Source: Opitutia bacterium
Lineage (GTDB): Bacteria > Verrucomicrobiota > Verrucomicrobiia > Opitutales > Seribacteraceae
Assembly (NCBI GenBank): GCA_002730975.1
Contig: PCBO01000010.1
Coordinates: 22,734 to 86,733, forward strand
DNA: 64,000 bases
Direction: 5' to 3'
Part shown: piece after piece, positions 1-10,137 of the stretch
How the letters are laid out: each line of letters begins with the position of its first letter
Position numbering within the stretch: position 1 is the first letter of the stretch
Position numbers and translations under genes: made by a program
Notes under the pieces: generated by a model
The model's database searches: none
Seen by the model: only the letters and a program-made list of their open reading frames with translations
Told to the model about the DNA's origin: nothing

Positions 1-961
1 CTCCATCTTTTTCGGCATCCGTTCGCATGGTTCGAAGCTTATACAAAACATAATCGCTTCCTAAATACCCGGTACGGCGTTGAGAAAAGAAAACCGAACC
101 ACGTGAATCAAATAAAATGAGAATTGATGCAATTGCCAAAATAGGAATTGAAAAAATAAGCCCTATAATTGCCACCAGTATGTCCAACAATCTCTTCGCC
201 CGATGAAAAAGAGGATGACGAAGCCTCAGGTCGAGTCGAGCCAACCAAGCCTCGTCAACGTATTGTGGGGGAATACGTGCAAACGTTCGTTCCCAGAAAT
301 CCACGATATCGGAGACGCGGGTACCGCCAGTCAACAAGGCAACCACATTAAGCAAACCTTTGCTTTCGCTATCGCTTTGCGTAACCACTTCGTGGATACC
401 ATGCTCTTCGCAATATCCAACAAAATTCTCAACAGATTCTGGCATACCTTCGTTGAATAATTTCAACTGCAATTGCTCTCCGCCCTCCTTGAGAGCCATA
501 GAAAGTTCATTAGAAGCCTCCTCAGTAAGCAAAGCCAAAACCTTGGGGCGAGACCGTGATGCCATGCCCTCGATAGCCAATCTCATGATCATAACGCCGG
601 TCACAGAACAGCCGACAATTTTCGCCAAGGCAAACCGCCCAACGAATCGATACTCAATGGCCCAAACCATAAGCAATAAAACAAAACAAGCACCAATTGC
701 TGCAAGAGTGCAGGCCGCAACTCGAAATCGCCACGAACGAGTGGACCGTTTCTCATGCACGCCCAAAACTTCACCCGCAACCCAGAAGCCGAAACCGTAA
801 AAAAAGGCGTAGAAGACGAGACGCTCGGTCGGAACGGACCTCAATGTCTCGCTAATCGGCGACCAGTAAAGTGGCACGAAGGTCGCGGCACAGGATGCCG
901 TAACCAAGTCCAGCAAGGTCCAAGCCCCTTTACTCAAGTTCCAGTCCGATTTACGAGACAT
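1..961 (-). CDS. Polyprenyl-phosphate sugar phosphotransferase (bacterial sugar transferase family, WbaP/WcaJ-like), 3' end outside window
   Basis: Own translation of the minus strand from ATG at 959-961: MSRKSDWNLSKGAWTLLDLVTASCAATFVPLYW... multi-TM N-terminus, then HRAKRLLDILVAIIGLIFSIPILAIASILILFDSRGSVFFSQRRTGYLGSDYVLYKLRTMRTDAEKDG, a typical PF02397-type motif. Open to window edge, absent from ORF track. Confidence 0.9.
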   Translation of the reverse strand, partial: MSRKSDWNLSKGAWTLLDLVTASCAATFVPLYWSPISETLRSVPTERLVFYAFFYGFGFWVAGEVLGVHEKRSTRSWRFRVAACTLAAIGACFVLLLMVWAIEYRFVGRFALAKIVGCSVTGVMIMRLAIEGMASRSRPKVLALLTEEASNELSMALKEGGEQLQLKLFNEGMPESVENFVGYCEEHGIHEVVTQSDSESKGLLNVVALLTGGTRVSDIVDFWERTFARIPPQYVDEAWLARLDLRLRHPLFHRAKRLLDILVAIIGLIFSIPILAIASILILFDSRGSVFFSQRRTGYLGSDYVLYKLRTMRTDAEKDG

Positions 962-1008
962 AAGAAAGACTCTAAGAAAATAACAGGTTTAGCAACAATG
1001 CGAAACAA

Positions 1009-2148
1009 TTACTCAAGTGATTCTAAATGTTCCGCAAATCGAACGGATTGAAAGCGACGATCAAGTGATGGACGAAGGGTCCGAACATTCGTCGCCATTC
1101 GCTCTTGGCGCCCAGGGTCGTTTTTGAAGGCAACAATCGCGGATGCAATCGCCAATGGATCGGTTCGCTCGAAGGTCAATCCCACTCCTCGCTTCAAGAG
1201 AAAGGCAGATAGTTCTCCCATAGGCGAAGTCAAAACCGGCAAACCCGCACCGAGAAAATCGAAAACCTTAGCAGGTAATGCCTTCGTCATAGCCTCCGTT
1301 TCCTTAAGTAAGCAAATTCCAAGATGGCACTCGCTCAGAAACTCTGCGAGCATGCTTAGAGGCAACTCTTCAATAAACTCCGTTGCGCCCCAATCGCCCG
1401 ATGATCGAGCTTCCTCCAATTCGCCTGCAAGAACGAAACGAACCTCTCCATCTAACTTCTCCACCTCCAAGATAATACGCCTTAACGCATCAACCTCATA
1501 GAAACGCCCCAATCGCCCATGATATGCTATGGTAAAACTTTGACGTTTCGGACGGCTCAAATTCTCTTCGGTAAAATGCCTGCCATCGAAACCGTTAATG
1601 ACCTTGGCCACCTTCACAGAGCCCACTGATTTCTCTAAATCCTTGGTCAACCCACTCGTAACAGTAGTAAGCAGTCGAGCCCCAGCATAATTCCTTGTTT
1701 CAATCCTGCTGAGGGTTCTCCCAATAATACCCTCTGACGCAACCACCCCAAGATCGAACAAGACGGCTGGATATCTATCACGCACATCGAAGACATAGGG
1801 AATACCAGCACGCTTTGAGGCCCTAGCGCACAGGGAAGCCATAAAGAAAGGAGGTGAAGTGATTATGGCCAAGTCAACTTTCGGACTTAATCCTTCGAGT
1901 AAACGGCTTAGGTCACGCCCAAGCCTTATCTCTTGCAAGAATCGCCGGCCCAAACCTGCACGATTGGAAGGTGTAGGGAACCGAGAATTAACAATACGGA
2001 GATTCTCCCCGCTCACCTTCCCTTCCCGTGAGGTCAAGATCGATACATCGTGCCCTCGTTGTACCATGGCATCGGACCAAGGTCCCGTTCGGGATGCGGC
2101 GGCAGCCTTCATGGGATAAAACTCGGATGTAATAATCCCGACTTTCAC
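1009..2148 (-). CDS. Glycosyltransferase family 4-type
   Basis: 379 aa; N-terminal MKVGIITSEFYPMKAAAASRTGPWSDAMVQRGHDVSILTS and C-terminal KVFDFLGAGLPVLTSPMGELSAFL are GT4 signatures. Confidence 0.85.
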   Translation of the reverse strand: MKVGIITSEFYPMKAAAASRTGPWSDAMVQRGHDVSILTSREGKVSGENLRIVNSRFPTPSNRAGLGRRFLQEIRLGRDLSRLLEGLSPKVDLAIITSPPFFMASLCARASKRAGIPYVFDVRDRYPAVLFDLGVVASEGIIGRTLSRIETRNYAGARLLTTVTSGLTKDLEKSVGSVKVAKVINGFDGRHFTEENLSRPKRQSFTIAYHGRLGRFYEVDALRRIILEVEKLDGEVRFVLAGELEEARSSGDWGATEFIEELPLSMLAEFLSECHLGICLLKETEAMTKALPAKVFDFLGAGLPVLTSPMGELSAFLLKRGVGLTFERTDPLAIASAIVAFKNDPGRQERMATNVRTLRPSLDRRFQSVRFAEHLESLE

Positions 2149-3234
2149 TCACCAATGATCAATGATTGCTTGGGCAATCGTTTCGGAGGAATTTCCATCA
2201 CCGTATAGGTCGACCGACCAATCCGGATTCGAAGACAAAGCCTCCTCGGCCTTTTCGGATATAGATTCAATCATAGGACGAACCAACCTATTGTGACCGC
2301 CGGGCAACAATTCGATCCATTCCGTTTCCGAACGCAAGGTGACGCAAGGAACCTTTTGAAAGAAAGCTTCCTTCTGCATACCACCGGAATCGGTCATGAT
2401 CAGCGATGCAGAACTTTCCAACCTGAGTATGTCAAGATAACCAACAGGATCAACTATCTTGATTTCGGAGGCCAGTTGATCCATAAGTTCAAACTCTTTC
2501 ATGCGAGCGAGAGTTCGGGGGTGGACCGGCAGAACCACAGGCAGGTTCTCCGCAACTTGTCCAAGGCCCTCGATTAACCAATTTAGCACATCCCTCGAAT
2601 CCACGTTCTCGGCTCGGTGCAGGGTGCAAAGAGCGAATCCTTTTTCACGCAAGCTCAACCGATCGAGAATCGTACTTTTGGACCTCGACTTTTCACCAAA
2701 AAGAAGAGCTGCATCGAGCATGACGTCTCCGGTTCGAACCACCTTTTCGTCGGCAATCCCCTCACGATTCAAACGCTTGACGGCTTCCTCGGTAGGAGCG
2801 AACAACAAGTCACAAGCATGATCAGTAAGGATACGATTGATTTCTTCGGGCATAGCTCGGTTTTCCGAACGCAACCCAGCCTCCACATGGGCGCACGGAA
2901 CATTTAGCTTCGAGGCGGCAAGAGCTCCGGCCAAGGTCGAGTTCGTGTCTCCGTAAACGAGAACACAGTCAGGAGATTCATCAACCAGCAATTCCTCGAT
3001 TTTCAGCAACATCTGACCGGTCATGGCACCATGACCGCCACCTGATATTCCAAGATTGGCTGAAGGTTTTGGGATACCCATTTCCTCAAAAAAAACTTGG
3101 GACATATTGTCGTCGAAATGCTGACCTGTATGGACGAGAAACTCACTAGTTCCGGTTTTTTCCATTAAAGCCTTTGAAACTACAGCTGCCTTGACGAACT
3201 GCGGGCGCGCCCCGATGACACTAAAAACCTTCAC
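2149..3234 (-). CDS. wecB: Non-hydrolysing UDP-N-acetylglucosamine 2-epimerase family (WecB/WbpI-like)
   Basis: 361 aa; MKVFSVIGARPQFVKAAVVSKAL, VHTGQHFDDNMS, VYGDTNSTLAGALAA, HVEAGLRS, TDSGGMQKEAFF motifs. Confidence 0.9.
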   Translation of the reverse strand: MKVFSVIGARPQFVKAAVVSKALMEKTGTSEFLVHTGQHFDDNMSQVFFEEMGIPKPSANLGISGGGHGAMTGQMLLKIEELLVDESPDCVLVYGDTNSTLAGALAASKLNVPCAHVEAGLRSENRAMPEEINRILTDHACDLLFAPTEEAVKRLNREGIADEKVVRTGDVMLDAALLFGEKSRSKSTILDRLSLREKGFALCTLHRAENVDSRDVLNWLIEGLGQVAENLPVVLPVHPRTLARMKEFELMDQLASEIKIVDPVGYLDILRLESSASLIMTDSGGMQKEAFFQKVPCVTLRSETEWIELLPGGHNRLVRPMIESISEKAEEALSSNPDWSVDLYGDGNSSETIAQAIIDHW

Positions 3235-4388
3235 GTCTCAAGTCGGACTTTGGGGATCAATCTCCGGTATAGATCGCCGAGTGCCTTTTCCTGCTTTTCC
3301 CAGCATCGCTCTTCTGCCATTAGCCTGGCTCTCACGCCCATGGTCCTGACATCCGCAACCAACCATTCATCAACCGCCATACGGATACCGTCGGCGGTAA
3401 GTTCCGAGCAGATTACCCCGCAACCATAACGTTCCACCACTTCCCTCAGCTCTGGCAAATCACTCACCACTACGGAAGTACCAGCCATTCCGTACTCAAA
3501 CAACTTGTTAGGTAGACAATAGCGGTAACTCAAGCACTCGTCCTCAATTAAACATAAACCTCCATCTGCAGAGGACGCGTATTCCACTACTTTGCTTCCA
3601 GGCACAGGCTCCAAAAAAAACACGTTCGCTTCACAACTCGCCCGCTCTCGGACTAGAGCTTCCAATCTATTTCCCTCACGGGAAGTCCCTCCACTTCCCA
3701 TCAGGACCAAGACTCTGTCCTCGCAACCAGAAAATGCGTCAAGCATGGCTTCCACCGAACGTCCCGGCGACAAAGCACCCAAGTAAAGAAAAAGTCGCGT
3801 CTCTAGAGAAATCCCAATACGCTTACGCAAGGCTTCAGATTTTTTCGGATTATGAAGCCTGGGCGAGTTCATTACAACACGGGGCTTCCTCCGAGAATAC
3901 TTTTTTGCGTACCAATCAGCAATTCGTTCGCCCACCGTGATCAGCTCATCCACAAACGGCATCAAGGCGCGTTCCATCACCTTGTAAATGATTTTTCGCG
4001 ATCCACGAGCTGCCATCTTCTCAGTCTCCAGCTCGTGCGCATCGTAAACGATCTTCATTCGACCACCACGAATAAGTTTACCGATGACGGCAAGTGGCAA
4101 AGGTTCCAAATCGTGACAATGCACCAAGTGGAAACCGTTCACGGAGGTCAAAAAACGCCAACTCAACGCGACAAGAGCCCACAACCTCCGGCCACTCCCG
4201 CACCTAATGACTTCCCACCCGTCTCGTTTTTCCTTGGCGGGCAACCCCACTCCCCCAAAGGCGAGCACCCTCACCGAGAACCCAGCAACAGACAAACTAT
4301 CGCAAGTTTTTTCAACACGTGAATCGTTCCTGAATTCGTTAAAAACAAGATGTAGAACCGCCCCTCGCTCCTTTTTTCTTTTTTTCAT
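3231..4388 (-). CDS. Glycosyltransferase family 4-type
   Basis: ORF listed to 4472, but the internal ATG at 4386-4388 (MKKRKKERGAVLHLVFNEFRNDSRV) directly follows the upstream asnB stop and fits better. YDAHELETEKMAARG and LPNKLFEYGMAGTSVVVSDLPELREVV motifs. Confidence 0.82.
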   Translation of the reverse strand: MKKRKKERGAVLHLVFNEFRNDSRVEKTCDSLSVAGFSVRVLAFGGVGLPAKEKRDGWEVIRCGSGRRLWALVALSWRFLTSVNGFHLVHCHDLEPLPLAVIGKLIRGGRMKIVYDAHELETEKMAARGSRKIIYKVMERALMPFVDELITVGERIADWYAKKYSRRKPRVVMNSPRLHNPKKSEALRKRIGISLETRLFLYLGALSPGRSVEAMLDAFSGCEDRVLVLMGSGGTSREGNRLEALVRERASCEANVFFLEPVPGSKVVEYASSADGGLCLIEDECLSYRYCLPNKLFEYGMAGTSVVVSDLPELREVVERYGCGVICSELTADGIRMAVDEWLVADVRTMGVRARLMAEERCWEKQEKALGDLYRRLIPKVRLET

Positions 4389-4389
4389 A

Positions 4390-6342
4390 TCAGGGTATTG
4401 AGACGGAAAAGCAGTCCAACCATTCGCCGAAACACAGAGCCCGCCAGTAACGCGAGTCAAAACCTGAACCATGCTTTACCATACGCTCAGCCTCGGCTTT
4501 CAATTCTGAGCTAAATAAGCCTGCACCAAGCTCTACGGACTTGTCGATCTTTGAGAGAAACCAATCCGGACGCTTACGGACGAACCACTCGTGTTCAGAT
4601 GCGGCAAAACCTATTTTGTCTCGTCGAGCCACCAATTGGCTTGGCAAAATATCCCGCATAGCCTCACGCAGCACTCGCTTAGTAGTTGCCTGCGAAACCT
4701 TGAGCTCGTCAGGCAATCTCATGGCGAATTCAACAAGTCGGTAATCTAAAAAAGGAACCCGACCTTCGACAGACCAAGCCATCGAATTCCGGTCTTCCCA
4801 ATGCAACAATTTCGGCAAGCTCGTAAAGGCAATCTGAGCATAGTTCAATTCACCCACGCTTCTCGCACGACCTCCATACTGGGATGGAACATTGCTGCCG
4901 CTTACGCCGAGCTTGTCAAGATTCAGCCAACTCGGACCAATGTGATTTTTTTTCAAAAACATACGAAACCTTTGCCGCAAAGCATCGGGCAACAAATAGT
5001 CTCCGATTTCCATGAAAGTTCTTGTTAAGGAAACACCTGTTCTGCGCATGGCCATTATTTCTCCAATGGCTTCCGTCAAATGCCCCTTGCTCAACATACC
5101 GGCGAGAGCACACGAACGATAAAAAGTGTAACCGCCAAATAATTCGTCAGCACCCTGTCCGTCGAGTACGACCTTCACCCCTCCTTTTTTTGCCAAGGAA
5201 AAGACCAAGCTTTGAACAAAAATACTGGCCGAGCCAAAGGGCTCGTCTTGTGTGTAAATCAAGTCGGACAACTCGTCTGCCAAGAGATCAAATTGAGGCA
5301 TAACAAAGGACGGATCGATTTGTCTTCCCTTCAAAACCATCTCCATCCATCGACTCTCGTCTAACCTCGGGTCTTCCGCCCGAGCGGAAAACGAACGCTG
5401 CCCAGAACCACTGGCCTTCTGTATCCGCTCGTCAATCAAGCATACGATAGCAGAGGAATCGATCCCTCCGGAAAGGCAGGAACCGACTTCGACATCCGCC
5501 CGTAGGCGCAGTCTAATGGAGTCGCGCATCAAGTCTCGCAAAGTGGCAGCAGCCTCTTCCATGCTTATCTCAGAACGCGCAACCGTCTCCAGACGATACC
5601 ATTTTGTAATGGTCGATAGGATTTTTCCACCCACGAAACTCTTCCCAGCATCAATCTCCAACCTCTCTCCAGGAGCAAGCTGGCTTACACCTTTGAAAAA
5701 AGTGCTAGTTCCATGATCCTGCATACCCCAAGCAAGAAAATCATAAGCCGTTTGAGAATCTAATTTTGGATTCCAGTCAGGAAGTGCTTCGAATTGCTTA
5801 ATTTCAGAAGCGAAAAAAATAGAATTACCTTCTTTTCCCCTGTAAAAATAAAGAGGTTTAATCCCGAATCTGTCCCTGACAGCATGAATCACTTTCAGTC
5901 TTTGGTCATAAATGACGAAAGCAAACATTCCATTAAAACGGTTGAGGCAGGCAGGTCCCCATTTTTCCCAGCAAGCCAGAATAGTCTCTGTATCAGTTCC
6001 TGAATCGAAACAAACTCCATCCCGTTCTAATTCGGCTCGCAATTCCGGGTGGTTGTAGATCTCTCCGTTGAAGACAATCCATAAATCTCCAGAAGCCGAA
6101 CGCATAGGTTGCAGACCCGCATCGGACAAGTCCACTATTGAAAGACGTCTGTGTCCCAATGCTAAACGCAAGAACTGTGTTTTCTCTTGTTCATTACCGA
6201 AAGGTTCAACGCATTCATCTAGGCCAAACATTCCAGCATATCCTTCACCATCCGGCCCTCTGTGGGCTACTGCGTTTGTCATACGCTGAAGGACTGCTGT
6301 CGAGATAGGTTCATTGGATAGCCAAGCAGCTATTCCGCACAT
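4390..6342 (-). CDS. asnB: Asparagine synthase (glutamine-hydrolysing)-like protein, paralogue 1
   Basis: 650 aa; MCGIAAWLSNEP (Ntn Cys2), AHRGPDGEG, SCLSGGIDSSAIVCL PP-loop, VVLDGQGADELFGGY, SVEGRVPFLDYRLVEFAMRLP. Confidence 0.92.
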   Translation of the reverse strand: MCGIAAWLSNEPISTAVLQRMTNAVAHRGPDGEGYAGMFGLDECVEPFGNEQEKTQFLRLALGHRRLSIVDLSDAGLQPMRSASGDLWIVFNGEIYNHPELRAELERDGVCFDSGTDTETILACWEKWGPACLNRFNGMFAFVIYDQRLKVIHAVRDRFGIKPLYFYRGKEGNSIFFASEIKQFEALPDWNPKLDSQTAYDFLAWGMQDHGTSTFFKGVSQLAPGERLEIDAGKSFVGGKILSTITKWYRLETVARSEISMEEAAATLRDLMRDSIRLRLRADVEVGSCLSGGIDSSAIVCLIDERIQKASGSGQRSFSARAEDPRLDESRWMEMVLKGRQIDPSFVMPQFDLLADELSDLIYTQDEPFGSASIFVQSLVFSLAKKGGVKVVLDGQGADELFGGYTFYRSCALAGMLSKGHLTEAIGEIMAMRRTGVSLTRTFMEIGDYLLPDALRQRFRMFLKKNHIGPSWLNLDKLGVSGSNVPSQYGGRARSVGELNYAQIAFTSLPKLLHWEDRNSMAWSVEGRVPFLDYRLVEFAMRLPDELKVSQATTKRVLREAMRDILPSQLVARRDKIGFAASEHEWFVRKRPDWFLSKIDKSVELGAGLFSSELKAEAERMVKHGSGFDSRYWRALCFGEWLDCFSVSIP

Positions 6343-7490
6343 AAGCTCTTTCCTCGCTTTCTCAAAGCATTTGTATAATCACCATTTATTTTCGAAACTA
6401 TACGAACAGGGTCATGCCATTTTTCGACGAAAGCCCTACTGGCTTTTGCAATCCTAAGGAGTTCTTCCCTCGGCATGCCAAGAACTTTTTTAAGTCCTTC
6501 TTTTATATTGTCAGGAGTAACTTGAATAAAAGGAAGATCATCTTTCATCTCGGAGGGAATGAATTGAAGATCATTCTCGCGAATATAAACCAATACGGGC
6601 TTACCCAAGGCCATCGCTTCCACTGCCAAACCGCCATACCAACCTGCAAACAACTGATCGACCAGTACATCTATGGCCTTATATTGCCGGCATGCCTCTT
6701 GATGGCTGACGCCTTCGACCAAAATCAGATCAAACTCAAATCCTTCTTTCTTCAAAGATTCCAGTGCATTGAGAATCAAATAAGTCCCTTTTGCCTTCCG
6801 ATGGCTGGGGGCATGACCGATCCTAAGAGGACGCGCAGACACCTGTGTAAATGAAGGTAACCATTTCGAAAGGTCTAGATGGCTATATGGAATAAACTTT
6901 GATCCTTTTGGTAAAACATGCAGCAAATCGGGATTAAGAGCATAAATACCATCGGCAAACCGAGACATCCTTTCGATGCATTTGCGCTTAAAGGAATCGG
7001 AAGATTTATTGTAATAATGATGATCGACTTGTGAGGCTATAGAATATTTAAATTCTTTTAGACTGTATGCCCCCTGCCTAGCATCATCTCCCTGATAATG
7101 AACGAAAATGGGTTTGCCCAAACCCTTTACCAAGCAAAGTTCAAAGTACTGCAATGTCCATGTGTACAAAGAATATACTTTTCTTAAAAATCTCCTAAGG
7201 AATCCATCGCCTGGTTTTTCAGGATAAAGCGGAGAAGCAAAAGAGGTCCCGAAATTGTAATGCACAATATGAAACTTCCAGTAGATGGTTAGGATCGCAA
7301 AAATCCTTTTCAGTTCGACCTTAAACAGATTATCTCTTTCTTCAAAAAGGATTCTGTCGACACCGTAGTCGAGATAATTGCTCTTGAGGGTAATCAGACA
7401 ACTATCCAATCCAAGTTCATTCTGAACCCTCCTGATTTGGCTTGGGTTCCCCCCTACGACCGTTGGGCAATGCAAGACTCTAGTTTTCAA
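6330..7490 (-). CDS. Glycosyltransferase (GT1/GT4-like)
   Basis: 386 aa with apparent TTG start; RIGHAPSHRKAKGTYLILNALESLKKEG and GWYGGLAVEAMALGKPVLVYI. Related in style to the 10137-11444 protein (IAHAPNHRGFKGSEFIVDAV). Confidence 0.75.
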   Translation of the reverse strand: MKTRVLHCPTVVGGNPSQIRRVQNELGLDSCLITLKSNYLDYGVDRILFEERDNLFKVELKRIFAILTIYWKFHIVHYNFGTSFASPLYPEKPGDGFLRRFLRKVYSLYTWTLQYFELCLVKGLGKPIFVHYQGDDARQGAYSLKEFKYSIASQVDHHYYNKSSDSFKRKCIERMSRFADGIYALNPDLLHVLPKGSKFIPYSHLDLSKWLPSFTQVSARPLRIGHAPSHRKAKGTYLILNALESLKKEGFEFDLILVEGVSHQEACRQYKAIDVLVDQLFAGWYGGLAVEAMALGKPVLVYIRENDLQFIPSEMKDDLPFIQVTPDNIKEGLKKVLGMPREELLRIAKASRAFVEKWHDPVRIVSKINGDYTNALRKRGKSLCAE

Positions 7491-7595
7491 TAGAAAGAAA
7501 ATTCAAAATAATTTCACCATCTATCCATTGTTCTCCAAGGTGCATTCGATAAGGAGAATTCTCAAATCGTTCAGATTGTTGTTACTCATCGACAA

Positions 7596-7805
7596 CTAAA
7601 CCAAATATTTGAATTCAAAAGATGAGCATTCGAATAGCAGTGCGTTAGCCTTTCCATTCCCGCAACCTGCATCAAGAATCCTTTTTTTATTGGATAAAGA
7701 CTTCTTAAATTCAGATAAATTTCGAAAGCCATTTCTGTTAAGAATCCAATTCTGCGTATTAGAACCCTCTAGTAAAACATCTTTCAAAAAACTTTTGGAA
7801 TTCAT
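7596..7805 (-). pseudogene. Truncated class I SAM-dependent methyltransferase remnant
   Basis: 69 aa ORF carries LSNKKRILDAGCGNGKANALLFE (SAM motif I) then stops. Coding-like residues continue in another frame towards 7500 (see findings). Confidence 0.5.
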
Positions 7806-7843
7806 TTCCCGTTTATCTCTAAAGCCTTTTTATGAATTGGATT

Positions 7844-8698
7844 TCATAAAAGATCTAAAATTCCAGTCTTAATCTTTACTTTAGGATCATACAGTTTGTT
7901 TTTCATTAAGGATATGTCTGCAATCAAATCAGAGGGTTCGCCATCTTTTCTCCGAAAAATTGGTTTTTTGCCCAATTTTGATCCAATTTCACAGCAAATA
8001 TCTCGAATCGAAAGCGTTTCACTGCCTGCAATGTTGATGACCAAACTGGTCGGCATTCCAAGTGTTGCAACAACTGCTTTACTTGCATCACTAATATGTA
8101 TGGGGTTAATTCTAATACCATTTTCACCTTCCAAGATAATAGGTTTCCCCAACTTTACTAAATCCACTAATCGCGGAAGAAGCATTGAACGATTCTGGCG
8201 ACGACCATACATAAAGAAAAACCTTAAAACTTCTACCTTCATTAATGGTGAATAGCTCTGAGCAAGTAATTCACTACTGAGCTTGCTTCCCAAGTAATAT
8301 CCTAAATTTCCCGAAGATGTAATTTGGGAATTTTCATTAAAGGCAGTCTTTCCTGATCCATAAACCCCTCCGGAAGAGGCGTAAACGAATTGTTCGACAC
8401 CTATCGTTTTGGCATAGTCGAGAAGACGCGCAGTTGAATCGACATTCACCTTGAATATGTGCAAGGCTGAATCGGGGAAATCCCGAAAGTGCGCCGACTG
8501 CGCTAGATGAATGACCACCTTAATCCCACTAGGCAGATGCTCTACTGACCATTGTTCATTCAAATCTAGAACATGGTATTTAACCGAGGGAACAGGATTT
8601 TTCGGCATGCATCGAACGATCGCATGAAGCTCAACGCCTTGCAATCTTTCAAGCAAGTCACGGCCAAGTAGGCCATTTGCTCCAGTAACCAGAATCAT
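7844..8698 (-). CDS. NAD-dependent epimerase/dehydratase (extended SDR)
   Basis: 284 aa; MILVTGANGLLGRDLLERL, YASSGGVYGSG, YYLGSKLSSE (YxxxK). Confidence 0.85.
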   Translation of the reverse strand: MILVTGANGLLGRDLLERLQGVELHAIVRCMPKNPVPSVKYHVLDLNEQWSVEHLPSGIKVVIHLAQSAHFRDFPDSALHIFKVNVDSTARLLDYAKTIGVEQFVYASSGGVYGSGKTAFNENSQITSSGNLGYYLGSKLSSELLAQSYSPLMKVEVLRFFFMYGRRQNRSMLLPRLVDLVKLGKPIILEGENGIRINPIHISDASKAVVATLGMPTSLVINIAGSETLSIRDICCEIGSKLGKKPIFRRKDGEPSDLIADISLMKNKLYDPKVKIKTGILDLL

Positions 8699-10137
8699 CC
8701 CACAGTCTGTCTGAAACTTATTGTCCTAAAAGGTAGTAAAAAGTAAGCCAAAACGACGCAGACGGTTATCAAGATTATTTTCGAAATCACAACAAACCAA
8801 ACGAATTCTCCAGTGACCCAGGAAATCGCAACACAAGCAAGGGTTCCACCAAGAAAAAAAATAAATCCCAGTCTCCACCATGGGATAGGCAATGGGTGCA
8901 ACCGTTGCGTAAAGTAGAGATAGCACCCAGTCATTACCGTGTAGGAGACAAGTGTAGCCGTAGCAGCACCTGAGGCTCCATGCAAAGGAATCAGCAAGTA
9001 ATTCAGACCTAAATTAATAAGGGCAGTTACCCATGCTACCCGGGCAAAAAGAAAAACTTTCTTCTCCAAGGAAATACCAATGGCTGTTACTTGTAGAGTA
9101 GACTGCAGAACAGACCCGAAGCAGAGTATCGCCAATGGAAGAGATGCAGATGAGTAAGTAGGTGGCATGAACAGTCCAATGACTTCTCCGGAAAAAAGAG
9201 CCAAACTGCCACCCACTGCGAGCATCAAAAGCAAAAGCGCAAACAACACGTTAACATAAATCTCTCTATACTTTTGAGGGTATTCAGTACGCATTTTAAT
9301 GGATAAAGGGCTCCAAGCCTGTCCAAAAGCAGTGGAAACGAAAAATACGGCTAACCCAAAACGGCTGGCGACCGAGTAGATGCCAACTTCATTCACAGAG
9401 GTCATGCCGGCAAGCATCCAACGATCCATAGAAGTAAACAACCAGTAAGCCAACCCAACGAAAATGAAGGGATATCCAAAACCCGTCAACTTCCGGACCC
9501 AACTAAAATCGAAACGAAATGTCAGGTCGCGCCTGATCACGCACAACGCCACCGGTAGCGCCGACATGAGAGCCAGCACTTGGGCTCCGATCCATCCGTC
9601 GATACCCCATTCAAATACCACTACAGCTAAAACACCTAGCACTGCTGCACCACCTCTAGAAAATATAGATATGGAAAAGAAGCACCACGGAGCTTCGTGC
9701 AATCTAGCCACATCGAGAGCATACTGATTCCACTGAAATAATACCATCAAACAAGTCCCCAAAAAAAGAGCGGTCTTGGATATGGGCAGTTCCTCACACT
9801 GAGCGATTGCGTGCAACTCGGGAATAGAAATACAGAGTAATATAAAAGCAATAGATCCAAAAACGAACTGTGCCATAAACCCAGAAGACACAGCAGATGG
9901 TCGATCCACTTTAAGAGTATTCTCATCCCAGTAAAAACGTTGAAGCGCATTATTCAGCCCGCAATTGACAACAACTCCCAGAAGCCTTCCAGATGCGAGG
10001 ATAAGCTCAAGAGCACCAAAAGCCAATGGAGACAATACTGCAGCCACTAAAGGAAAGGAAAAGAAGGTAAGTGTTTTCCCAATAAAGTCAGCACCGCCAT
10101 AAATTGCGGAATCCTTGGCAAGACGCCGAAAAATCAT
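8695..10137 (-). CDS. Oligosaccharide flippase (Wzx/PST-MATE-like), copy 1
   Basis: 480 aa polytopic membrane protein; LAKDSAIYGGADFIGKTLTFFSFPLVAAVLSPLAFGALELI; overlaps next gene by 4 bp. Confidence 0.82.
   Translation of the reverse strand: MIFRRLAKDSAIYGGADFIGKTLTFFSFPLVAAVLSPLAFGALELILASGRLLGVVVNCGLNNALQRFYWDENTLKVDRPSAVSSGFMAQFVFGSIAFILLCISIPELHAIAQCEELPISKTALFLGTCLMVLFQWNQYALDVARLHEAPWCFFSISIFSRGGAAVLGVLAVVVFEWGIDGWIGAQVLALMSALPVALCVIRRDLTFRFDFSWVRKLTGFGYPFIFVGLAYWLFTSMDRWMLAGMTSVNEVGIYSVASRFGLAVFFVSTAFGQAWSPLSIKMRTEYPQKYREIYVNVLFALLLLMLAVGGSLALFSGEVIGLFMPPTYSSASLPLAILCFGSVLQSTLQVTAIGISLEKKVFLFARVAWVTALINLGLNYLLIPLHGASGAATATLVSYTVMTGCYLYFTQRLHPLPIPWWRLGFIFFLGGTLACVAISWVTGEFVWFVVISKIILITVCVVLAYFLLPFRTISFRQTVG

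Noticed and set aside
3852-4322. 156 aa plus-strand ORF and similar shadow ORFs (360-800, 33031-33465, 50370-50810, 51049-51387)
   Set aside because: Antisense to well-supported minus-strand genes, or within the sugar transferase running off the left edge; no family signal.
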